The notes: a model not told the origin generated them from the sequence alone. Numbered from the stretch's first letter, positions 53,268-63,451 are shown. The stretch: DNA of 64,000 bases from Prevotellaceae bacterium (GCA_029219385.1 JAQXTH010000034.1:90193-154192); one strand, 5' to 3'. Numbers and translations: made by a program.

Positions 53268-54119
53268 ATGAATATAGTTGTAATTCTGCAACGCTGGATG
53301 GACAGCAAGGCAGGCCAGACTTTTCTTAACTACGCATATAGCTGGGGCGCGTCAATCGTTATTCTCGGCACACTGTTTAAACTCACCCACCTGCCGGGAG
53401 CCAACCTGATGCTATTTATCGGTATGGGCACCGAGGTCGTGGTGTTTTTCCTTTCGGCATTCGATCGCCCCTTTGAGAAGTCATCAGAAACAGAAACTTC
53501 TGTTGCAACCACAACAGCAAATAGTGCTACCGAAGAGTGTGTTGACGACAATACCGAAACATCTGAGCCGACTCATGGCGGCGGCACAGTTATTGGCGGT
53601 GGCGGCACCATCGTTATAGGCGGAGGTATCAACAACGCTGTCTCGGGCGAAGCAATACAACAGCCCGGTGTCTTCACACCCTCAGAAGGGTTGCAGGCCG
53701 CAGCGAGCGGACAGGGTATCGACTCGACCAACCTGCTCGACATTATTCGTCTTGCTAACGAGGAATTGCTGCAGCGCGCCCAAGCCTCGCTCACTCCCGA
53801 AATGGAAGAGGCCTCTAAACAATATGTCGAAAAACTGCAGTTGCTCACCGAAACGCTCGACCGCGTAGAGAAACAGTCGGCACGCCTCACTACCGACAGT
53901 GAGGAGATGACCAACCTCAACCGCACACTCACCGGCATTAACACCGTCTATGAACTGCAACTCAAGAGCGTGAGCCAGCAAATAGGCACCATCGACTCCA
54001 TCAATGAGCAAACGCGCAAGATGGCAGCACAAATCGAAGAACTTAACGGCGTTTACTCACGCATGATTAAAGCACTCACCGTAAATATGAAAAATGCCGC
54101 CACATCAATGGGCGACTGA
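53268..54119 (+). CDS. gldL: T9SS inner-membrane motor protein GldL
   Basis: 283 residues. Two membrane helices near the N-terminus (YSWGASIVILGTLFKLTHLP and ANLMLFIGMGTEVVVFFLSA, with the conserved glutamate) are followed by a long cytoplasmic part with glycine-rich linker (GGGTVIGGGGTIVIGGG) and coiled coil. GldL and GldM form the proton-driven motor. The gene is 48 bases from gldK and 17 from gldM. Confidence 0.95.
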   Translation: MNIVVILQRWMDSKAGQTFLNYAYSWGASIVILGTLFKLTHLPGANLMLFIGMGTEVVVFFLSAFDRPFEKSSETETSVATTTANSATEECVDDNTETSEPTHGGGTVIGGGGTIVIGGGINNAVSGEAIQQPGVFTPSEGLQAAASGQGIDSTNLLDIIRLANEELLQRAQASLTPEMEEASKQYVEKLQLLTETLDRVEKQSARLTTDSEEMTNLNRTLTGINTVYELQLKSVSQQIGTIDSINEQTRKMAAQIEELNGVYSRMIKALTVNMKNAATSMGD

Positions 54120-54136
54120 TCTCACAACTGCTTAAC

Positions 54137-55711
54137 ATGGCAATCAAGAAGAAAATAATATCACCCCGCCAGAAGATGATCAACCTCATGTATGTGGTGT
54201 TGATGGCAATGCTGGCGCTCAATGTGTCAAACGACGTGCTCAAAGGTCTGCAACTTGTCAGCGACAGCCTCAAACGCTCGTCGGAAAACGCAGAGTCGGA
54301 AATTAAGGCCCTCTACGACAGTTTTGCCGAACAGATGAGCAAAAATCCGTCGAAGGTGAAGCCCTGGTATGACAAAGCTCAGGAAATAAGAAAACGAAGC
54401 GACGAGATCTTCAACTTCGCGCAACAAATGAAAATCGCCATTGCCCGCGAAGCCGACGGCAAAGACGCCAATCCGGATAATCTTGTCAACAAAGAAGACC
54501 TCGAGGCTGCACAACAGATTATGCTCGCTCCGGGTCGGGGAAACGGAAAAAAACTTTATGAGATGATTAACAGCTATCGCGACTTCATGGTGAGACTCAC
54601 TCCCGACAAGCGACAAATAGCTATTATCTCGTCAAATCTATCAACCGAGATTCCAAAAAACCAAGCCACTCCGGGCAAAAATTGGCAGCAGTATATGTTT
54701 GAGACCATGCCTGCCATTGCTGCCACCACAATGCTCACCAAACTTCAGACCGACGTGCGCCAGGCCGAGAGCGAAGTGTTGCGCGAACTCATCACCAACA
54801 TCGACATAAAGGACATTCGCGTGAACGAACTTGCTGCATATTGCTTGCCCGAAGCCACCACGCTGTTTCCGGGCGACGAGTTTCGCAGCCGTATCTTCAT
54901 GGCTGCCATTGACACCACCCAACGTCCCGAGATATATGTGAACGGCAACAAGATAAATCCCAACGGCACATACAACTTTCGCGTGGGCGGTCCCGGCGAA
55001 TATTCTTTTAAAGGATATATCACCATGCCCAATGCAGCCGGCGACGTGATACGCCGTGAGTTCATACAGAAATACAACGTCATTATGCCACCCTCGGGAG
55101 CCACTGTTGCCGCCGACATGATGAATGTGTTGTATGCCGGCTATAACAACCCCGTCTCTGTGTCGGCCAGCGGTATTTCGCCCGACAAAATCAGTTTGAG
55201 CATCAATGGTGGCACGCTCACACCCAATGGTGGCAACGGCCACTATATAGCACGCCCTACAGCGGTGGGGCAGGATGTCACTTTCAACGTGACGGGCATT
55301 GTGAACGGAAAATCACAACAGATGGGAGCATTCACATTCAAAGTGCGCAAACTGCCCGACCCGACTGCCTTTATTCCATATAAAGACGACAAAGGAAACG
55401 AAATACACTTTATGGGCGGACGCACCTTCCCCAAGACGACCCTGCTCCGCACTGAAGGCATAGGAGCCGCCATTGACGACGGATTGCTCAACATCTCGTT
55501 TCAGGTGATAAGTTTTGAAACAACATTCTTCGACAACATGGGTAATGCAATTCCCGAAAAATCGGCAGGAGCGAAATTCTCCGATCGCCAGCGCGAGATG
55601 TTTCGCAGGTTGTCGGCAGGCAAACGGTTCTATATCAACCGCGTGAAAGCACTCGGCCCCGACGGTATACAACGCGACCTGCCACAAGCCCTTGAAGTAA
55701 TCGTGAGATAA
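54137..55711 (+). CDS. gldM: T9SS motor protein GldM
   Basis: 524 residues. One N-terminal helix, QKMINLMYVVLMAMLALNVS, then a helical bundle and periplasmic beta domains to the C-terminus (VEVIVR-like end). This is the PorM/GldM layout: it spans the periplasm to the GldK-GldN ring. Normal length for Bacteroidales. Confidence 0.95.
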   Translation: MAIKKKIISPRQKMINLMYVVLMAMLALNVSNDVLKGLQLVSDSLKRSSENAESEIKALYDSFAEQMSKNPSKVKPWYDKAQEIRKRSDEIFNFAQQMKIAIAREADGKDANPDNLVNKEDLEAAQQIMLAPGRGNGKKLYEMINSYRDFMVRLTPDKRQIAIISSNLSTEIPKNQATPGKNWQQYMFETMPAIAATTMLTKLQTDVRQAESEVLRELITNIDIKDIRVNELAAYCLPEATTLFPGDEFRSRIFMAAIDTTQRPEIYVNGNKINPNGTYNFRVGGPGEYSFKGYITMPNAAGDVIRREFIQKYNVIMPPSGATVAADMMNVLYAGYNNPVSVSASGISPDKISLSINGGTLTPNGGNGHYIARPTAVGQDVTFNVTGIVNGKSQQMGAFTFKVRKLPDPTAFIPYKDDKGNEIHFMGGRTFPKTTLLRTEGIGAAIDDGLLNISFQVISFETTFFDNMGNAIPEKSAGAKFSDRQREMFRRLSAGKRFYINRVKALGPDGIQRDLPQALEVIVR

Positions 55712-55752
55712 TAAAACAACAGATATAAACAACCATACACAATCATACAGTC

Positions 55753-56850
55753 ATGAAACGCACCTTAATCATATTTTCGCTCACAATCATGTCGCTGGGC
55801 ATGGTGGCGCAACCACCCGCACGCTTGCGTCAACAGGCTGCCTCACAAGACACCAAAAGCAAAACGCAAAGCCCCACAACAACCCTTAGCGAACGAGCAG
55901 CCCTCGAATTTCCCACAAGTGGAGCTATGCCCGAAGATGTGGCATGGCGCAGAGACGTATATAAAGTGCTCGACTTGTCAAAAGACCGCAACGCAGTGCT
56001 TTATTATCCCGAAGAACCTCAGGGCGACCAAATGAACTTGTTTACCTATCTGTTTAAACTCGTGTTGCGCAAGCAGGTGAAGGCATACGAATATACTATC
56101 GACGGCAACGAGCATTTCACTGACAAAAATGCGATGAAACCTACCGTGATACTCACGCGCTTTGAAATTCCCCATGAGACAAATGGCGACAAAGTGAGGG
56201 TGGAAGATGCCGATATTCCTTCTGCTCAGGTGAAATCCTATTACATAAAGGAAACCACATTCTATGACCAAAACACAGCCCAATTCCAAACAAGGGTGAC
56301 TGCCATTTGCCCTGTGCGCAGAAACATAGGAGAATTTGGAGAATATGGTGAAGAGGCTCCCACACCTCTCTTTTGGCTCGACTATGCTGAAGTCAGCCCC
56401 TATCTCGCCAAACTCACCGTGATGAACTCCAACTATAACAATGCTTCAAAAATTTCGGCAAACGACTATTTCACACTCAATCAATATGAGGGTAAAATAT
56501 ATAAGACCGTAAACCTGCAGGGCAAAGTGTTGGCCAACTACTGCGAGACAGACTCCGACCTTGTGAAAGAGCAGACGCGCATAGAGAAGGAAATACGCAC
56601 ACTGCAAGACCACGTGTGGGGCATTGACTCCGCAAAAATAAAGGCGAAAGCCAAAGCCGACTCTATTTTGGCTGCTCAGCAGGATTCTATCGCGAAAAGT
56701 GGCAAGCCGGCTCGCACCTCACAAAAGAAACAGAGCAAAACAGAAAGTCAGTCAACGTCAAGTCGCTCGCAATTGAAACGCGAGCAGTCAAACGGCACGT
56801 CAAACAGCGCAACCAAGCCTCGTTTCTCTGCCCGCCGACAACGACACTGA
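55753..56850 (+). CDS. gldN: T9SS periplasmic protein GldN
   Basis: 365 residues. A signal peptide (LIIFSLTIMSLGMVAQPPA) precedes the GldN core: WRRDVYKVLDLSKDRNAVLY, YPEEPQGDQMNLFTYLFKLV and LFWLDYAEVSPYLAK. The C-terminal 70 residues are a lysine/serine/glutamine-rich low-complexity tail (SQKKQSKTESQSTSSRSQLK), longer than in many homologues. Last gene of the T9SS operon; a hairpin follows. Confidence 0.93.
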   Translation: MKRTLIIFSLTIMSLGMVAQPPARLRQQAASQDTKSKTQSPTTTLSERAALEFPTSGAMPEDVAWRRDVYKVLDLSKDRNAVLYYPEEPQGDQMNLFTYLFKLVLRKQVKAYEYTIDGNEHFTDKNAMKPTVILTRFEIPHETNGDKVRVEDADIPSAQVKSYYIKETTFYDQNTAQFQTRVTAICPVRRNIGEFGEYGEEAPTPLFWLDYAEVSPYLAKLTVMNSNYNNASKISANDYFTLNQYEGKIYKTVNLQGKVLANYCETDSDLVKEQTRIEKEIRTLQDHVWGIDSAKIKAKAKADSILAAQQDSIAKSGKPARTSQKKQSKTESQSTSSRSQLKREQSNGTSNSATKPRFSARRQRH

Positions 56851-56873
56851 TCTTCTCTTTTTATAAAGAAAAA

Positions 56874-56915
56874 GACGGCTGCGACAAATCTTTTTACAGA
56901 TATGACGCAGCCGTC
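56874..56915 (+). terminator. Intrinsic hairpin after gldN
   Basis: GACGGCTGCG and CGCAGCCGTC pair perfectly around a 22-base loop, 23 bases after the gldN stop. No long T run follows on the plus strand. Confidence 0.72.
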
Positions 56916-57019
56916 AGAGTTGATGGTGGTTGCAGTGATAACACTGCCCGAAAATAAGCAGTTGCAATCCGCTGCACGTTTAGATAAAACTAATAGGAAA
57001 TCTATCGACCGATTTGGGA

Positions 57020-57199
57020 TTATTGGGCAGGAGTCCATTTGCAGCGCACGGGAGACACAATAGTGCCCTCTTCTTTCATCTGCTTCATGGCTTTGTCTAC
57101 CTCTTTGCGGTCTATTCCGCTGAGTTCGGCAATCTTGCCGGCGTTGAGCGGTGTGCCGGCCTGCTTCATTGTTTCAAGAATTTTTTCTTTTACGTCCAT
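57020..57199 (-). CDS. 59-residue winged-helix-like transcription regulator
   Basis: Just under the ORF-track cut-off. The minus strand from the ATG at 57199 reads [20 protein letters not shown], then [20 protein letters not shown] and a basic tail ending in KWTPAQ. It has the helix pattern of a small winged-helix DNA-binding domain and resembles short conserved Bacteroidetes regulators. It lies between the gldN terminator and the C10 protease, and is divergent from the protease, so it might regulate it; that is inference. Confidence 0.78.
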   Translation of the reverse strand: MDVKEKILETMKQAGTPLNAGKIAELSGIDRKEVDKAMKQMKEEGTIVSPVRCKWTPAQ

Positions 57200-57392
57200 A
57201 ATATTTGTGTTTTAAAATGATTAGTGTCAACAAATATGTTGATGAGAATGTTTTCGACAGCAAATTTAAATAATTATCTTTGATTTGCCGTGGTATTGAA
57301 CGCGCCAAAATTTTTTTATTCATAGCGAAGCGGCAAAAAGGGATTTTTCGCAAAAATGAGAGATAAAATCTTTTGCATTAAGCATTTTTTGC

Positions 57393-57400
57393 TATTTTTG
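57393..57400 (+). promoter_or_regulatory. -7 element of the C10 protease gene
   Basis: TATTTTTG fits TAnnTTTG, 23 bases before the ATG. A TTTG at 57372-57375 is a plausible -33 box. Confidence 0.6.
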
Positions 57401-57423
57401 CACATAACACAATCCATAACATT

Positions 57424-59586
57424 ATGAAAGTCTGTTTTTCCTTCTACAAATTACTGCTGTTTGTCATTGTTGGGCAATTATGCCTTGTCTCTGTTGCACA
57501 ACAACGTGATATTAATGATGTGTTGAATATTATAGAAACACGCGGAAACAAATTGTTGGGCCATAGAGCCATCGATGCACTGAAGAGCAAAAGTTTTTCT
57601 CAAAAGGCAAATGCTATTGTCCCGGCAAGTGACATTAAATCACTCAACACCACGGCAAATGCTTCGGGGGCCGAGGCGTTTTATGTTTATAATGCTGACG
57701 GCGACAATGGTTTTATTATCGTGTCGGGCGATGAGCGCATGTCTCCCGTGTTGGCCTATTCCAATCAAGGCAATCTCAATCTCGACAGTTTGCCCGACAA
57801 CGCCAAAGCGTGGTTGCTGGCATATATCGGTGAGGCAAAAAGTCTGGATTCTCAAACACATACTCTCAACAAGCAGTATGTGAAATCCGACGATTATCTT
57901 GCACCGCTTTTGTCTACTCAATGGGGACAAAGTTTTCCTTATAATGCGCTCTGTCCTTATTATGCAGAAGGCAGACAAGCGGTAACCGGCTGTGTGGCAA
58001 CCTCAATGGCTCAGGCAATGAACTATTATCGTTTCCCAACCTCAGGCACCGGTTCACACTCTTATACCACCGCCACTCATCATATCTCTATGAGCAAGGA
58101 TTTTTCTGCCACTACGTTTAAATGGGATTTGCTGAAAAATTCTTATCCGGCAGACGGAAACACCGAGGAGGAAGTTGAGGCTATTGCCGATTTGATGCTC
58201 ACTTGTGGCGTGAGCGTGGATATGGACTATGATTCCGAGAGCGGTAGTTCCAACACTGACAACATGAATGCTTTGGCAAAATATTTTGGTTATGATAACG
58301 ATATGTATATCGCCCACAAGGATTTCATGACCGAAAACGAATGGCACAACCTTTTGTTGAGTGAACTTGATTCATATCGCCCATTGATGTTTTCTGCCGA
58401 AACACCCAAAGGTTATGGTCACGCTTTTATTATCGATGGCTATCAGGCCGATGAGGGAGACTATCCGTTTTATCATGTAAACTGGGGTTGGAAAGGTAAT
58501 GCCGACGGATTTTTTAAGATGAACAACATGAACGACGGACAAGACGTAGACGACAACTATATACTCAATGTTTCGACAATCGCCAATTTCATGCCCGACA
58601 ACAACAAGGAGGACAACGTTTGCTTTTTGCAAATTCGTTCTTTAAAACCAAACTCAAATACGATAGACTTGGGGGCAGGTGAAAAACTCACTCTCAAATT
58701 AGACACTTTGATGAACGGCAGCAACAAAACATTTAACGGAAAAATCAAATTCTGTTTGAGCGATGCCGGCAATACCAAAACCACAATATACACATTTGCT
58801 GTCAGTGACGTAAAGACAAGTTATTTTGCATCTATGGAGAGTATTCAATGCAACATTCCCAATTCAATGGACGATGGTCAATATACACTCGAAGTATATG
58901 CTTGTCCCGATGGCAGCGATACTGAGAGCCGCGTTTCGTGTGGCAATAATCCCATTACGATAGCCCTCACAAACAACAAGAATTTCTTCTACCCCTCAAT
59001 TATGGCCACCGAAGTGGAAGTCGCAAGTTCAGGCAAAAACAGTTTTCAGATGTCGGCAACAAATCTGTGTAACATGGGTGACGTGACATTCAATGGAGTA
59101 GTTCAAATGCTCATCACCGATAACAACGACAAAACTATTGCCACATTCGGAAATAAAGTAAACATCAACAATCTCAATACTTATGGTTATCTTGCACGCA
59201 CATATGATTTCTCGGGAACCGTGCCGTCTGATTTGCCCATTGGAGAATATCGCCTTCACCTTGGAGCACAACAAACGGGTTATTCCAATTGGAGTCCGGT
59301 TGAGAAATATGTTATTGAGGGCGGATATATCACCAATCTGGGGATTGATGCCTATACAACCTTTTGGCTCACCGACAGCGGCGTAACACTTGACGACCCA
59401 TTTGGCAGAGGCGATGTAGACTGCGATGGTAAAGTCAATTCGGCAGATATCATTGCAATATATAATTTCATCATAGATCCATCAACATCGGGCGTTGATG
59501 AAAAGCGGGTTGATATTAACGGCGACGGAACTGTAAACTCTGCCGATGTTACTGCTACATACAATATTATTATTGGCAAAAACTAA
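57424..59586 (+). CDS. Secreted C10 (streptopain-like) cysteine protease with dockerin-like repeats
   Basis: 720 residues. Signal peptide (LLLFVIVGQLCLVSVAQQ), then a Spi-like propeptide (residues about 25-150, with EAFYVYNADGDNGFIIVSGD). The catalytic domain has the nucleophile in AVTGCVATSMAQAMNYY near residue 188 and histidine in GYGHAFIIDGYQADEG with VNWGWKGNADG after it. Beta domains follow. The C-terminus has a dockerin-like pair of calcium loops (DVDCDGKVNSADIIAIYN; DINGDGTVNSADVTATYN). Related proteases act on host or dietary protein. It has no T9SS-type tail. Confidence 0.92.
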   Translation: MKVCFSFYKLLLFVIVGQLCLVSVAQQRDINDVLNIIETRGNKLLGHRAIDALKSKSFSQKANAIVPASDIKSLNTTANASGAEAFYVYNADGDNGFIIVSGDERMSPVLAYSNQGNLNLDSLPDNAKAWLLAYIGEAKSLDSQTHTLNKQYVKSDDYLAPLLSTQWGQSFPYNALCPYYAEGRQAVTGCVATSMAQAMNYYRFPTSGTGSHSYTTATHHISMSKDFSATTFKWDLLKNSYPADGNTEEEVEAIADLMLTCGVSVDMDYDSESGSSNTDNMNALAKYFGYDNDMYIAHKDFMTENEWHNLLLSELDSYRPLMFSAETPKGYGHAFIIDGYQADEGDYPFYHVNWGWKGNADGFFKMNNMNDGQDVDDNYILNVSTIANFMPDNNKEDNVCFLQIRSLKPNSNTIDLGAGEKLTLKLDTLMNGSNKTFNGKIKFCLSDAGNTKTTIYTFAVSDVKTSYFASMESIQCNIPNSMDDGQYTLEVYACPDGSDTESRVSCGNNPITIALTNNKNFFYPSIMATEVEVASSGKNSFQMSATNLCNMGDVTFNGVVQMLITDNNDKTIATFGNKVNINNLNTYGYLARTYDFSGTVPSDLPIGEYRLHLGAQQTGYSNWSPVEKYVIEGGYITNLGIDAYTTFWLTDSGVTLDDPFGRGDVDCDGKVNSADIIAIYNFIIDPSTSGVDEKRVDINGDGTVNSADVTATYNIIIGKN

Positions 59587-59600
59587 TTTGTAGCCATAAA

Positions 59601-59637
59601 AACAGTGCCGCGAGAAAATATTTCCCGCGGCACTGTT
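59601..59637. terminator. Bidirectional hairpin between convergent genes
   Basis: AACAGTGCCGCG and CGCGGCACTGTT pair perfectly around a 13-base loop, between the C10 protease and the DUF3472 gene, which converge here. Confidence 0.85.
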
Positions 59638-59652
59638 TGCGTTTGTAGGTTA

Positions 59653-62600
59653 CTATTTCTTAACCACTTTGTTGTTTATAATATAAAGTCCGTTTTCAGG
59701 TGTCTTGACACTGCGGCCTTGAAGGTCATAGACTTTTTCATTGTCTGAAGAAACCATTGCAGATATATCTTCGACACCATCTATAAGATTGTCGAAATCA
59801 AACGTGTAGTATTGCAAATCGGGCATTTCGGCACTCTTGGCTATATATATCTCATTGTCGGAAACGATATTGCTGAGCAGCGCGCGCTTCATTTTCGCTT
59901 CGCCGTTGGAGGTGGTGAGAACGTAGTATTCGTTTTTCTTGAGTGTGGACGGCTTAAACAGGCAACCGCTAAAGATGTTTTTGCCCACATAGGTTTGCTG
60001 ATTGTTCGACACAATGCCAAATACAATGTTTTCAGAGGGGTTTCCTTTTATAAGTATTGGAGTGAGGGCAGGAATTGTGTCTTTTACGGAAGCTAGTTTC
60101 ACCACTCCATCATCGGTGACTCTATAGGCAACATAAACCTCTCTGCCTTCGGGAACGATAAGGTCAAAATCCACATAGAGTTGGGCAACGCCCACGTTGT
60201 TTGTGCGCACAGTATATTCGTTCACCTTGTCGATGGTCCACAACGCTTCTGCATTTCCGGCAGCAACAGAGGCTGCAGAACTGCCACTGATACCTACGGC
60301 GTATGTGGGATAAGAGTGGTCGGAGAAATTGAATATGCCCGGCGACTTTTCTGTGAGATAATATTTGGCGGCATTGTCGGGTGTCGTGGTGGGAATGGGA
60401 CCGCCCTTAGGACTTCCGGTTGTGTTTTTGGGAAGCATGGAGAGGCTTTTGCCCTGAGAAGAAACGATCACGCCTTCGCCCGAGTAGTTCACTTTCCACA
60501 CCATTCCGGGCTTGATGGTGCTTGAAGCTGTGGCAGTAAGGCCGGTGGATGTCATGCCGAGGTTTGTGGCAGACGTGGCAGAAGCAGAAGTGAATTTGTA
60601 AACATTTTTAGTGTCGAGCTCAAGCAACTTAATGTTTTCTACGCCCTCAATAAACTCCATTATGTTTTCGCTTTTAACATCACCACCGTTATAGAGGGTT
60701 TCAAGGCGTGTCTTGGTTTCAGACTCTATGCTGCCAATGCGCCCCTCCGGGACATCAAGAAGCGACACGAAACGTGTTTTGGCAGCCTCGAGACGCTCAT
60801 TGGTGAAACTTTTCTCAACTATGGCAAGTGCCTCGGCATTGTCGGGGCGCATATAGTAGTCTTCGAGGAGATAAAATCGTGAGTTGTCGTTAAGCGTTCC
60901 CCACGAAAATGGGTTGGCGAGCGAAGTGTTGAGATTTAAATAACTATTAAATTCGGCAGCACCCTGTTTGGCAGAACGTAATGAACAGCCCTTGCCCGAA
61001 ATACCAACGGCAAAGGGGTATGGTTCGTCGCTAAACCAGTTTTGGCTTTCGGGATTGAGATATTTCTTCAAACCAATGTTATAGACATATACATTTTCAA
61101 ACTTGTCGCTGCGAACAATTTGCCATGTGTTGAGCGGCTCGGTGGCAGAAGCATTTCCTTTGGCGTAGTCGAGAGCCGTGGCGGCAGAGGCTCCCTTGGC
61201 AACAAGACCGTTTTGAATGTCTGCGCAAAGAAAACCATAGCCGGCACAGTTTTGCATCATATAAGCCTTGGTGGCTGTGATGTAGGAAGTGGCTGACGCG
61301 CGACCATACATGAGTGGGAAGCAATCACGGTAGATGCGGCGTATTTCGGCAGAGAGCAAATCCACGTTGGTGCATGAGCCGTTGTCATAGATATATTTAA
61401 GGCGGGCGATGTCTTCGGTCTTGTAAAACTGAAGAGCGTTTTCATTGTCAATAATCTCTTTGGCAACAGCCTTGATTTTGTCGAGATCATAGTCTCCGCG
61501 GAAAGCGAGAGTAGAAATTTTGAGCCTTGCCGAAGCATGGGAGTTTATTTGCTCGTGGAAGAAAAGTTTGAAATATTGGCCTCTGATGGTGACAGGCAGA
61601 GTAACTTCGTTGTCGTCTTCGTTGTTGATAAACACATCTTTTGCTCCGAGTGTCCAATTCTCGCCATCGCCCGAGGTGTAGGCATCGACATAGCGCACAC
61701 GCGAATTATAGCCGTCGGGGTGATGAATGCGGAAAGAGTTGATTGGCACTTCGCCACTGTTGGATTTAAACACAATCTCATGGCCTCCGGCCGAAGTTGA
61801 CTCCCAATAGCTATATTTGTTATCGTTGAGAAGGCTTGAGCCTCCCGATCCCGTGGCGCTCACCACAGTCCAATTGCTATAGGGATATTCTTCGCTGTTT
61901 CTGTTAAACTCTTCGTTTAGTGAGAAATGACGCCACAGTTGTGCTGCCTTGTCTATGCGTTTGTTGAGTGGGTCGAGGTTAATTGTGTCAACAGCGATGT
62001 CTGTTTTGGGCAGTCCTGCCACGTTGCCGCTGTCGGTGGCAAGTCCCCAGCCGCCATAGGTCATCTGGAAAGCGTTTTCATATAGGTTGGTCGTGCCGCT
62101 ATAGCGGTCGGTGCGCGTGGTGCGGTCACCATAGTGATTGAAGCCCACTTTGTTGCGGTTATACCACTTTCCCGAAGCTGCTGAGCGCATATAACCGTGG
62201 CGATAATACACCTTGTGGGGTTGGTGTCCCTCGCTACCGCCAAAATTCTCTATAAACGAATACCACGAGCCCATCATCTCATTCTTGCAGGCTTCGCGAA
62301 TGGTGGCAAGATAAGTCCACGCTGAGTCGGAAGCCATCTTATACCACACGGTCAGCAGGGTGTTTTCCACATCGTGGGCCTCATACTCACCCGAGTTGAT
62401 GTTTTTCTCTATTTCGGTGGCACTCTCCGGTCGTGCGTTTACAAGAAATTGCACCCATTCGTCCGAACGCCACCAGGTCGTTTCGTTGTTGAGCTGAATG
62501 GTGCCCGAAGAGCCCTCGCCGCCACCATGTCCGCTCACTCCGAGGTGGTTATAGTCATATACCTTTGCACGCAGATAGTGGGGCAGGTTGGGGTCTTCGT

Positions 62601-63369
62601 CTGTATTTCCCGAGTCCCAACACGAGAAGAGCACAGTGCGGTTAAAGCCGTCGCCCACACGTCCTAACGTCTGTATGCCCATATAGCACTGAAGAGTGGC
62701 AATGGTGCAGTAGTAGTCGGCGGGGTGCTGATATGCGCGAGGCACGAGCACCTCTTGATAGGCCCAGTCGTAGGCTTGTCCTGTCGGTGCATCGGGTATG
62801 GTGGAAGCCCATGTGAAAAGGTGTTGCCCATATCCGCCTTGGGGGTGTTGGAGAATGGGAAGTTCCGAAGTGCGTTGAAAAATGAAATATTTCACGTTGG
62901 TGATATACGACCAGTTGTCACACTTCAATTCAAAACGATAATATTCGTCGGCGGGAAAATTTGTGTGAGGAAGCAAGTCAGCCTTAATTTCTTTGCCGGT
63001 CAGGGCAAGTGTAGTGTTTTGTGTCTCTGCGGTGCAAAGGGTGTCTCCGGTGCTCACGCGAGTGACCGTAAGTGATACTTTTGGCATACGCGCATATTTG
63101 GGCGTATAGACAAAATCGGCGCGCGCTCCGGTTTCAGGAATGCGCAGATAATAGACAAGACTAAGCCCTGAAGATGGCGTGGACAGCGACGTTATCACGC
63201 CTTTGGTTTCTTGTTTGGAATAAAAATCTCCGTTTTGGAATTTATAACACCAGTTTCCCCAAGCAGTGTCGGCTTTGGTCTGGTATGTCTGTGCCGTTAA
63301 ATTGTTGCAAGAAAACATTCCTGCCACAATAACAGACATGGTAATAAAAAAGTTTGTAAATTTTTTCAT
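59653..63369 (-). CDS. Large secreted DUF3472 / discoidin-domain protein with T9SS-like tail
   Basis: 1238 residues. A signal peptide (residues 1-27, ending NNLTAQ) leads to a DUF5077-like N-terminal part. Next come a DUF3472 region (FNRTVLFSCWDSGN; MGSWYSFIENFGGSEGHQPH), a discoidin-like F5/8 domain near 480-620 (YSYWESTSAGGHEIVFKSNS), and a long beta-rich part. The last 25 residues, YDLQGRSVKTPENGLYIINN, resemble a T9SS type A sorting domain. It is probably exported by the T9SS encoded nearby, with a role in binding or degrading glycans; the substrate is not evident. Confidence 0.82.
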   Translation of the reverse strand: MKKFTNFFITMSVIVAGMFSCNNLTAQTYQTKADTAWGNWCYKFQNGDFYSKQETKGVITSLSTPSSGLSLVYYLRIPETGARADFVYTPKYARMPKVSLTVTRVSTGDTLCTAETQNTTLALTGKEIKADLLPHTNFPADEYYRFELKCDNWSYITNVKYFIFQRTSELPILQHPQGGYGQHLFTWASTIPDAPTGQAYDWAYQEVLVPRAYQHPADYYCTIATLQCYMGIQTLGRVGDGFNRTVLFSCWDSGNTDEDPNLPHYLRAKVYDYNHLGVSGHGGGEGSSGTIQLNNETTWWRSDEWVQFLVNARPESATEIEKNINSGEYEAHDVENTLLTVWYKMASDSAWTYLATIREACKNEMMGSWYSFIENFGGSEGHQPHKVYYRHGYMRSAASGKWYNRNKVGFNHYGDRTTRTDRYSGTTNLYENAFQMTYGGWGLATDSGNVAGLPKTDIAVDTINLDPLNKRIDKAAQLWRHFSLNEEFNRNSEEYPYSNWTVVSATGSGGSSLLNDNKYSYWESTSAGGHEIVFKSNSGEVPINSFRIHHPDGYNSRVRYVDAYTSGDGENWTLGAKDVFINNEDDNEVTLPVTIRGQYFKLFFHEQINSHASARLKISTLAFRGDYDLDKIKAVAKEIIDNENALQFYKTEDIARLKYIYDNGSCTNVDLLSAEIRRIYRDCFPLMYGRASATSYITATKAYMMQNCAGYGFLCADIQNGLVAKGASAATALDYAKGNASATEPLNTWQIVRSDKFENVYVYNIGLKKYLNPESQNWFSDEPYPFAVGISGKGCSLRSAKQGAAEFNSYLNLNTSLANPFSWGTLNDNSRFYLLEDYYMRPDNAEALAIVEKSFTNERLEAAKTRFVSLLDVPEGRIGSIESETKTRLETLYNGGDVKSENIMEFIEGVENIKLLELDTKNVYKFTSASATSATNLGMTSTGLTATASSTIKPGMVWKVNYSGEGVIVSSQGKSLSMLPKNTTGSPKGGPIPTTTPDNAAKYYLTEKSPGIFNFSDHSYPTYAVGISGSSAASVAAGNAEALWTIDKVNEYTVRTNNVGVAQLYVDFDLIVPEGREVYVAYRVTDDGVVKLASVKDTIPALTPILIKGNPSENIVFGIVSNNQQTYVGKNIFSGCLFKPSTLKKNEYYVLTTSNGEAKMKRALLSNIVSDNEIYIAKSAEMPDLQYYTFDFDNLIDGVEDISAMVSSDNEKVYDLQGRSVKTPENGLYIINNKVVKK

Positions 63370-63398
63370 TTTGTTTGGTTGTTTAATTGTCTTATCAC

Positions 63399-63436
63399 TC
63401 TTAGACTTTTAGACTCTTAGTCTCTTAGACTTTGTC
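63399..63436. repeat. Short CTTAGACT tandem-like repeat
   Basis: The octamer CTTAGACT and variants (TTTAGACT, CTTAGTCT, CTTAGACT) recur four times directly upstream of the DUF3472 gene. Probably a promoter-region low-complexity run. Confidence 0.55.
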
Positions 63437-63451
63437 TTTCTGAATGCAAAT

